DNA from: Nocardia sp. NBC_00508
GTDB lineage: Bacteria; Actinomycetota; Actinomycetes; Mycobacteriales; Mycobacteriaceae
DNA length: 64,000 bases
Assembly (NCBI RefSeq): GCF_036346875.1
Contig: NZ_CP107852.1
Span: 6,014,001-6,078,000 of the forward strand
Direction: 5' to 3'
Shown: piece after piece, positions 58,399 to 64,000 of the stretch
Position numbering within the stretch: position 1 is the first letter of the stretch
How the letters are laid out: the number at the start of each line of letters is the position of its first letter
The notes under the pieces: generated by a model
Seen by the model: only the letters and a program-made list of their open reading frames with translations
The model's database searches: none
Told to the model about the DNA's origin: nothing
Made by a program: the position numbers and the translations under genes

Positions 58399-58985
58399 AT
58401 GTCCACCGACACCGATCCAGTAACACGGACGTCGCCGTACGCAGATATGATCGATCGTCCCGGATCTGCAGCCTCGCGATTTTCCTTGTCGCCCTTCCTC
58501 TTTCGCGTTGCGTCGCGGTGGCTTGCATGGGGTTTGCCGGTCACGTGGTCGCCGGACTGCCGGGAGGCTCCGCGGTCCCGGTCTGCGCGTCGTCAGCGAG
58601 CCTCATCGTGGTCGTCGGCGCGAGGTGCGCACCGCTTCCGCTGGGAGGCAACCTGTTTCGCTATCCGCGCGCACAGCGCCTCATGGTGTGCCCGACCATC
58701 GGCAACAGCGGGCCGACGATCGGTCCATCTTCCGCGACAACCAGTGGTCGTCGCCCGGTTCGGTGTGATGCATCGCCCTGGGCATGGCGAACGTCGGGTC
58801 CCACCGGAGGCGCCCCGCGCGCATCCGGACGTGTGCTCGCGGAGTTCGGGAGTGCGCGTCGCGGTGCCGCGTCGGTTTTCGTTCTCGCCGTGGCGCGCGT
58901 GATCGAGATCATGGTTTTACGGAATCGCCTGGGGTGCAGCGACTATCGGACTCCGGAGCGGAGTGGAGGGGCCGGTGTGCGGTAG
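58399..58985 (+). pseudogene. Decayed SulP transporter-carbonic anhydrase gene copy
   Basis: Starts like the intact gene after GAAGGAGAG. In a shifted frame it then shows LAIFLVALPLS, HVVAGLPGGSAVPVCASSASLIVVVG and a NLFRYPRA segment that align with the first transmembrane part of the downstream SulP protein. It then jumps to sequence resembling the carbonic anhydrase region (VPNIITNSGP-like nucleotides near 58690-58725) and ends with VFVLAVARVIEIMV, matching the LFFDIASARVIEVTV end of the intact protein. A large internal deletion and at least one frameshift make it non-functional. It lies 227 bp upstream of the intact copy. Confidence 0.7.
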
Positions 58986-59047
58986 ATCACTGTCATAACA
59001 ACGAACGGGCAGTGGGGAGCGGCACACAATGTGCTCACTTTCTCAGC

Positions 59048-59064
59048 CTTTGCTAAGTCTTTAC
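59048..59064 (+). promoter_or_regulatory. Leader motif of the intact SulP gene (copy 2)
   Basis: CTTTGCTAAGTCTTTAC, the counterpart of the motif at 58246. The AT-rich surroundings (TCTTTACCAATACACTTG) are the most promoter-like sequence in this gap. The rest of 58986-59211 holds no gene. Confidence 0.55.
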
Positions 59065-59211
59065 CAATACACTTGTCCGCATTTACATCTCGACTCATCG
59101 CTGTGTCGGGACTGCTTCACCGCGAGATGCCGGTTCGCGGTCTTGTGCCCAACTGGACATGTTGATCGTCAACCGACCTCGGCGAATCAGCCGAGTCGGC
59201 GAAGGAGAGTC

Positions 59212-61461
59212 ATGGCTATCGATCAGGATTTGGCCCCACCACTGTCACCGCCCGCAGCGACGGGCCCCGACCCCGGTCCCGGACTTCTGTCCGACCGCGT
59301 CAGAGACATCCTGCGCCACGATCTGCCCGCCTCGATCGTGGTTTTCCTTGTCGCGCTGCCGCTTTCGCTCGGCATCGCCCTCGCCTCCGGGGCGCCGGTC
59401 GCCGCGGGGCTGATCGCCGCCGTGGTCGGCGGCATCCTCGCCGGACTACTCGGTGGTTCGATCCTCCAGGTGAGCGGCCCCGCCGCGGGCCTCACCGTGG
59501 TGGTAGCCGAGACGATCAACCAATTCGGTTGGCGGACAACGTGTTTCATCGTCTGCGCCGCCGGTGTGCTGCAGATCCTGTTCGGGCTCAGTCGCGTTGC
59601 CAGGGCGGCCTTGGCGGTGGCGCCGGTGGTGGTGCACGCGATGCTCGCCGGTATCGGCATCACCATCGCGCTGCAGCAGATCCACGTGCTGCTGGGTGGT
59701 TCGTCGCACAGCTCGGCCTGGCGGAACATCATCGAGCTGCCCGGGCAGCTGGCCTCGCTACACGGCGGCGGCGCGTTCATCGGCGCGGTCGTGATCGCGA
59801 TCATGGTCGGCTGGAAGTACATGCCCGCCAAAGTCCGCCTGGTTCCGGGTCCGCTGGTCGCGGTCCTCGCGGGCACCTTGCTCTCTCTGGCGTTGCCGAC
59901 CGACGCCGAGCGCCTCGTGCTGCACGGCTCGCTGTTCGACGCGATCGGCCTCCCCGCGCTGCCCAGCGGCGACTGGTCGGCCCTGGTGCTCGCCATCCTC
60001 ACCATCGCGCTGATCGCGAGCGTGGAGAGTCTGCTGTCCGCGGTGGCCGTGGACAAGATGCACACGCGCAAGCGCACCAACTTCGACCGCGAGCTGATCG
60101 GCCAGGGCTCGGCCAACGTGGTCTCCGGCCTGCTGGGCGGCCTGCCGGTGACCGGAGTGATCGTGCGCAGCGCCACGAACGTGCAGGCGGGCGCGCACAG
60201 CCGGGCCTCCGCGGTGCTGCACGGCATCTGGATTCTGGTGTTCTCGGTAGCCCTGGTCTCCGTAGTGGAGCAGATCCCGAAGGCCGCGCTGGCCGGTCTG
60301 CTCATCGTGATCGGCAGCCAACTGGTCAAGCTGGCCCACATCAAGCTGGCCCGGCGCACCGGTGATCTGCTGGTGTACGCCGTCACCGTCCTCGGCGTGG
60401 TGTTCCTGAATCTGCTCGAGGGCGTGCTGATCGGTCTGGGCCTGGCCTTCGGCCTGCTGCTGTGGCGGGTGGTCCGGGTCGCGATCAGCGCCGAACAAGT
60501 CCCTGGCACGCGGCGCTGGTTGGTCGCCATCGACGGCTCGGCCACCTTCCTCGCGCTGCCGAAGCTTTCGACGCAGTTCGCGAAGATCCCCGCGGGAGCC
60601 GACGTCACGGTGGAGATGACGGTCGACTTCCTCGATCACGCGGCCTTCGAAGCCATCGAGGAGTTCGCGCGCCAGCAGGTGAACAACGGCGGCAGCGTCG
60701 ACTTCGTGGAGATCGGCGGCTCCAGGATGGCCCATGCGACGGCGAAGCCACCCGCGCGGAGTTTCGGCCGATCGGTCTGGAACGACATCCTCGGCCCGTG
60801 GAGCCGCGACCAAGCGCATGAGAACCCGGTCGCGGCGGGCGTCGCGGCCTATCACCGCAGCCACGCGCACGTCGTCCGGCCGCACCTGGACGAGCTGCGC
60901 GACAAGCAGGACCCGGATTCGTTCTTCCTGACCTGCTCCGATTCGCGAATCGTGCCGAACATCATCACCAACAGCGGGCCCGGCGACCTGTTCACCGTCC
61001 GCAACGTGGGCAATCTGGTGCCCGCCGAGGGTGACGCCTCGGTCGAGGCGGCACTCTTGTTCGCCTTGGCGGAGCTGAACGTACGATCGGTCGTCGTGTG
61101 CGGGCACTCCTCATGCGGGGCCATGGGGGCGCTGCATTCCGGGGCCGAGGTGCCCGGCGTGGACGCTTGGCTCACGCATGCCCAGTCGAGCCTGGAGCAG
61201 TTCCGCGCGGGTCATCCGGTGGCGGTCGCGGCGCAGGAGGCCGGATTCGGTGCGGTCGACCAGCTCGGCATGGTGAATGTCGCGATGCAGCTGGAGACGC
61301 TGCAGCGTCATCCCGCGGTGCGCAAGGCGGTCGCCGAGCGCGGCGTCACGGTGTCGGGTCTGTTCTTCGACATCGCCAGTGCCCGGGTCATCGAGGTGAC
61401 CGTGAACGGGATCGCGCATATCGATGATGCGGACCGCCACCCCACCGCCGAACTCGTGTGA
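59212..61461 (+). CDS. SulP-family anion transporter fused to beta-carbonic anhydrase
   Basis: 749 residues. An N-terminal SulP transporter (residues ~35-430, about 11-12 helices) has ASIVVFLVALPLSLGIALASG, the sulfate-transporter motif ILQVSGPAAGLTVVV, and TNFDRELIGQGSANVVSGLLGG. A STAS-like domain spans residues ~440-510 (FLALPKLSTQFAKIP; VDFLDHAAFEAIEEFA). A beta-carbonic anhydrase domain completes it: zinc ligand Cys575 in CSDSR, His632 and Cys635 in GHSSCGAMG. The fusion links bicarbonate transport to CO2/HCO3- interconversion, as proposed for Rv3273-type proteins. ATG 59212 after AAGGAGAG. Confidence 0.94.
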   Translation: MAIDQDLAPPLSPPAATGPDPGPGLLSDRVRDILRHDLPASIVVFLVALPLSLGIALASGAPVAAGLIAAVVGGILAGLLGGSILQVSGPAAGLTVVVAETINQFGWRTTCFIVCAAGVLQILFGLSRVARAALAVAPVVVHAMLAGIGITIALQQIHVLLGGSSHSSAWRNIIELPGQLASLHGGGAFIGAVVIAIMVGWKYMPAKVRLVPGPLVAVLAGTLLSLALPTDAERLVLHGSLFDAIGLPALPSGDWSALVLAILTIALIASVESLLSAVAVDKMHTRKRTNFDRELIGQGSANVVSGLLGGLPVTGVIVRSATNVQAGAHSRASAVLHGIWILVFSVALVSVVEQIPKAALAGLLIVIGSQLVKLAHIKLARRTGDLLVYAVTVLGVVFLNLLEGVLIGLGLAFGLLLWRVVRVAISAEQVPGTRRWLVAIDGSATFLALPKLSTQFAKIPAGADVTVEMTVDFLDHAAFEAIEEFARQQVNNGGSVDFVEIGGSRMAHATAKPPARSFGRSVWNDILGPWSRDQAHENPVAAGVAAYHRSHAHVVRPHLDELRDKQDPDSFFLTCSDSRIVPNIITNSGPGDLFTVRNVGNLVPAEGDASVEAALLFALAELNVRSVVVCGHSSCGAMGALHSGAEVPGVDAWLTHAQSSLEQFRAGHPVAVAAQEAGFGAVDQLGMVNVAMQLETLQRHPAVRKAVAERGVTVSGLFFDIASARVIEVTVNGIAHIDDADRHPTAELV

Positions 61462-61568
61462 TCGACGGGACACGTGATCCCGCCGGGGCGCGCCGCCCGG
61501 GCGGGATCGTCGCATCCGGTCACGTGGGAGCGGAATTCGGTGTGCCGGATTGCTCGTACCCTGGGGAC

Positions 61569-62000
61569 GTGACCGCAGATCTGGAAACGAGTCCGACCGA
61601 CCAGCCGACCGGCTGGCGTGCCTTCCGGGCCGGACTCGCGCGACGACCTACGCTGTACCTCGCCTACCGGATCGGTGTCGCGGTGGTCGGTGTCGCGGTG
61701 CTCGCGGTCGGCGTTCTCGCGATCCCGTATCCCGGTCCCGGCTGGGCCATCGTGTTCGCCGGGCTCGGCATCCTCGCCACCGAATTCGCTTGGGCGCGTA
61801 AGGCCTTGGGGTGGTTACGGGACAAGTACCGGCAGGGCATGGCGTGGTATTCCGCCCGGGGTCCGGCCATGCGGGTGTTCGCCGCGGCCGGCACCGCCGC
61901 CTTGGTCGTCGCGACCCTGTGGGTATTGGGAACGTTCGGGATCGTGGGTAGTTGGATCGGAGTCGAATGGGAATGGCTGCGCAGCCCCCTGCAATGGTGA
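61569..62000 (+). CDS. TIGR02611 (PGPGW) family membrane protein
   Basis: A 143-residue protein starting GTG 61569. Three transmembrane helices are present (residues ~33-50, 55-70 and 108-125). The diagnostic IPYPGPGWAIVFAGLGILATEF joins the first two, and WARKALGWLRDKYRQGMAW is the family's cytoplasmic loop. Function unknown in actinobacteria. The stop overlaps the start of the Fe-S protein gene. Confidence 0.9.
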   Translation: MTADLETSPTDQPTGWRAFRAGLARRPTLYLAYRIGVAVVGVAVLAVGVLAIPYPGPGWAIVFAGLGILATEFAWARKALGWLRDKYRQGMAWYSARGPAMRVFAAAGTAALVVATLWVLGTFGIVGSWIGVEWEWLRSPLQW

Positions 62001-62611
62001 CCACCGTGCCGGGGCGGATGCTCACCCGACCGGAATGGCTGGCCGCGCGTATCGCGGAGATGGGTCACTCGTGGGGGACCACGTCGCTGCGCATCGCGGG
62101 CACGCTGTGGTGGTGCATGGTCGCCTCCGCGCTGGTGGAGCAGATCGCGCGAGCGTACGCGCACGACGAACCGGCCCCCGAAGCCGCACTGGACCGGCTG
62201 GATTGTGAAGTTCGGCCGGACGGCGGCATCGAGCGGGTGCGCATGCCGGCCGACGGTGGCACGACGGTCGGCTGTGTGACGGCCGTGCACGACACCCTCG
62301 CCGCCGTGATCCCGCCGGTCGCCGAGGTGTCCGGCGCGGGAGTCCCCTCGCTGTGGGCGATCGCCGCCGACGCGATCGGCAACCGCGCGCTGGATGCCGG
62401 TTCGCCGGACGCGGGCGCACGGCTGGCCGCCGCGATCGGCGGCAAACTTCCGGCACCGCGTTTCATCGAGATCGGCGGCCGCACCTTCGTCCGACGAATC
62501 TCCTGCTGCCTGGTATTCGAGGTCCCCGGTTGCCAAATGTGCACCAGCTGCCCGAAACGCCCAGCCGCCGAACGAAACGCACTGCTCGCGAACCTCGCCG
62601 CCCAGAGCTGA
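61994..62611 (+). CDS. FhuF-like (2Fe-2S)-binding protein
   Basis: About 205 residues; ATG 61994 overlaps the previous stop, and an upstream in-frame ATG at 61952 lacks support. The C-terminal motif RRISCCLVFEVPGCQMCTSCP is the C-C-x10-C-x2-C pattern of FhuF-type ferric reductases, which bind a 2Fe-2S cluster and reduce siderophore iron. The N-terminal and middle parts (RIAGTLWWCMVASALVEQIAR; VPSLWAIAADAIGNRALD) fit the same family. No siderophore genes lie nearby. Confidence 0.88.
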   Translation: MVTTVPGRMLTRPEWLAARIAEMGHSWGTTSLRIAGTLWWCMVASALVEQIARAYAHDEPAPEAALDRLDCEVRPDGGIERVRMPADGGTTVGCVTAVHDTLAAVIPPVAEVSGAGVPSLWAIAADAIGNRALDAGSPDAGARLAAAIGGKLPAPRFIEIGGRTFVRRISCCLVFEVPGCQMCTSCPKRPAAERNALLANLAAQS

Positions 62612-62704
62612 CAAATCCGCCTGCCGAAGTGACAACCGATCCCATGCGCACACAGGTGACTCGCCGACTGCGCCCGGAACCGAAGCGGCACCACAAAGGG
62701 CCGG

Positions 62705-63078
62705 ACGCTGGTCCCACGACCCAACCAAGCATGGCACGTCACGCAACCACTGATCTCGCAAGAACATGGGTAACTCACCGGGAACGCCCGAAACCCGAGC
62801 CCACCCAAACGCAGGACCTGAACGCAAATCCCACGTCACCCGACCAGTGCGGCCTGAAGACCCGGAGAGGCGGAACAGTGGGGGAGAAACGCTGGTCCCA
62901 CGACCCAACCAAGCATGGCACGTCACGCAACCACTGATCTCGCAAGAACATGGGTAACTCACCGGGAACGCCCGAAACCCGAGCCCACCCAAACGCAGGA
63001 CCTGAACGCAAATCCCACGTCACCCGACCAGTACGGCCTGAAGACCCGGAGAGGCGGAACAGAACAGTGGGGGAGAGA
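62705..63078. repeat. Tandem 184-bp duplication upstream of thrS
   Basis: Copy 1 is 62705-62888; copy 2 is 62889-63078. Both begin ACGCTGGTCCCACGACCC and end GGAACAGTGGGGGAG. I see one base difference (G/A near 62849 and 63033) and a 5-bp insertion (AGAAC) near the end of copy 2. No ribosome site or coding signal. The remaining gap sequence (62612-62704, 63079-63187) holds no gene. Copy 2 ends about 110 bp before the thrS start, so it may be part of the leader. Confidence 0.9.
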
Positions 63079-63187
63079 GGCGGGCAGGCGGCGGGACAGT
63101 AGCATGGTCGCGCCGGAGCGAACACGCGATCGGCCACTATTCCGCGGGTACCCGCCCGCGTACGAGAACGCCAAGGAGAGCGCAGCC

Positions 63188-64000
63188 GTGACCACTTCAG
63201 CGCCCATCAGCCCAGTCGCCCTCGTCCGGGTGCCGGCCGGGACGACGGCGGGCGCCGCGGTGCGCGAGGCGGGTTTGCCGACCAAGGGACCGGACACCGT
63301 CGTCGTCGTCCGCGTGAACGGCGAACTGAAGGACTTGTCCTGGGTCCCGGACGCGGATGTCGACGTGGAGCCGGTGGCCGCGAACACCGACGACGGCCGC
63401 AACGTCGTCCGGCACTCCGCCGCGCACGTGCTGGCCCAAGCGGTGCAGCAGGAGTTTCCCGAGGCGAAGCTCGGCATCGGTCCCTACATCAAGGACGGCT
63501 TCTACTACGACTTCCGGGTCGACCGGCCGTTCACCCCGGAGGATCTGGCCAAGCTGGAATCCCGGATGAAGAAGATCGTCAAAGGCGCGCAGCGGTTCTC
63601 GCGCCGGGTGGTCGAGGTCGAGGACGCCAGGGTGGAGCTGGCGAAGGAGCCGTTCAAGCTGGAGCTGATCAGCGACAAGTCCGGCATCGACGACCCGGAG
63701 GTCATGGAGGTCGGCGGCAAAGAGCTGACCATCTACGACAACCTCGACCCGCGCACCGGCGAGAAGATCTGGGGCGACCTGTGCCGCGGCCCGCACATCC
63801 CGACCACCAAGTTCATTCCGGCCTTCAAGCTGACCCGCAGCTCCGCCGCGTACTGGCGTGGCGACCAGAACCGCGAGGATCTGCAGCGCATCTACGGCAC
63901 CGCGTGGGAATCCCAGGAGGCGCTCGACGAGCATCTGCACCTGCTCGCCGAGGCCGAGCGCCGTGACCACCGCAAGCTCGGCCTGGAGCTGGACCTGTTC
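63188..64000 (+). CDS. thrS: Threonyl-tRNA synthetase (partial, runs off the window end)
   Basis: GTG 63188 with AAGGAG 11 nt upstream. The first 271 residues are visible: a TGS-like N-terminal domain (VRVPAGTTAGAAVREAG; VVVVRVNGELKDLSWVPD), then the editing (SAD) domain with RHSAAHVLAQAVQQEFP, GPYIKDGFYYDF and DLCRGPHIPTT, which carries the HxxxH and Cys/His zinc-site residues. It ends inside RRDHRKLGLELDLF, the start of the class II catalytic core. Attaches threonine to tRNA-Thr. Confidence 0.96.
   Translation, partial: MTTSAPISPVALVRVPAGTTAGAAVREAGLPTKGPDTVVVVRVNGELKDLSWVPDADVDVEPVAANTDDGRNVVRHSAAHVLAQAVQQEFPEAKLGIGPYIKDGFYYDFRVDRPFTPEDLAKLESRMKKIVKGAQRFSRRVVEVEDARVELAKEPFKLELISDKSGIDDPEVMEVGGKELTIYDNLDPRTGEKIWGDLCRGPHIPTTKFIPAFKLTRSSAAYWRGDQNREDLQRIYGTAWESQEALDEHLHLLAEAERRDHRKLGLELDLF

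Noticed and set aside
58365..58985. Functional 206-residue protein gene upstream of the SulP gene
   Set aside because: Its open frame joins disconnected pieces of the SulP-carbonic anhydrase protein, and the ribosome site belongs to an ATG in another frame, so it is a pseudogene.
62612..63187. T-box riboswitch upstream of thrS
   Set aside because: No T-box core sequence or specifier stem was recognised, and the region is mostly explained by the tandem duplication.

Overview
The window is high-GC actinobacterial DNA, most likely from Nocardia or a close mycolic-acid-producing relative. This rests on the gene content (AftC arabinofuranosyltransferase, the envelope protein Cei, coproheme decarboxylase HemQ, a lysine/alanine-rich principal sigma factor, DUF3093/DUF3159/DUF3710/DUF4193 proteins) and on gene order, which follows the Mycobacterium tuberculosis region around Rv2670-Rv2710 as I remember it. 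No database search was possible, so family names come from motifs and recalled relatives.

Layout. 1-3.6 kb: a NarL-type two-component pair (regulator cut by the window edge) divergent from a KhtT/KhtU-like cation:proton antiporter. 3.6-13 kb: a 30-residue peptide gene, sigA with a large terminator hairpin, ppgK, an inositol-phosphatase-family enzyme, cei, DUF4193, DUF3093, dut-DUF3710, a hydrolase and OB-fold/DUF3159 genes, followed by a 33/36-bp tandem array and a hairpin-rich leader before an ECF-like (ShbA/SigD-like) sigma factor. 14-20 kb: two TrkA-type proteins, an APC permease, an RNA methyltransferase, a SIMPL protein with an apparent C-terminal frameshift, and a glutaminase remnant. 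20-28 kb: dxs, an RNase D-like exonuclease, DUF3000, and the coproporphyrin branch of heme synthesis (hemE, hemY-type oxidase, hemQ). 28-32.3 kb: a minus-strand operon running from a RibD-like reductase through a lipoprotein hydrolase and aftC to msrB. 32.3-43.5 kb: zapE, a secreted tyrosine phosphatase, a hydrolase, GNAT, P450, FAD monooxygenase, LysR, a disordered coiled-coil protein, and a convergent pair of nuclease-like genes.

A tRNA cluster (Gly-Cys-Val on the minus strand, Val-CAC on the plus strand) carries a 5.5-kb integrated element between 43-bp att repeats at 44395 and 49883. It has a GntR repressor with palindromic operators, two small genes, an HUH-type Rep, Xis and a tyrosine integrase, but no FtsK-like transfer gene. 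It looks like a miniature pSAM2/AICE-type element.

From 50 to 58 kb a minus-strand operon encodes a branched-chain-type ABC transporter, a glutamine-synthetase-like enzyme, an amidohydrolase and an M20 hydrolase. Together the GS-like protein and amidohydrolase form a split version of the FluG architecture. Its solute-binding-protein gene survives only as a C-terminal piece, and a PucR-type regulator only as its final HTH. A perfect CRP/GlxR-type palindrome lies upstream.

Next come a decayed and an intact copy of a SulP transporter-carbonic anhydrase fusion, sharing a leader motif. The window ends with a PGPGW membrane protein, a FhuF-like Fe-S protein, a 184-bp tandem duplication and the start of thrS.
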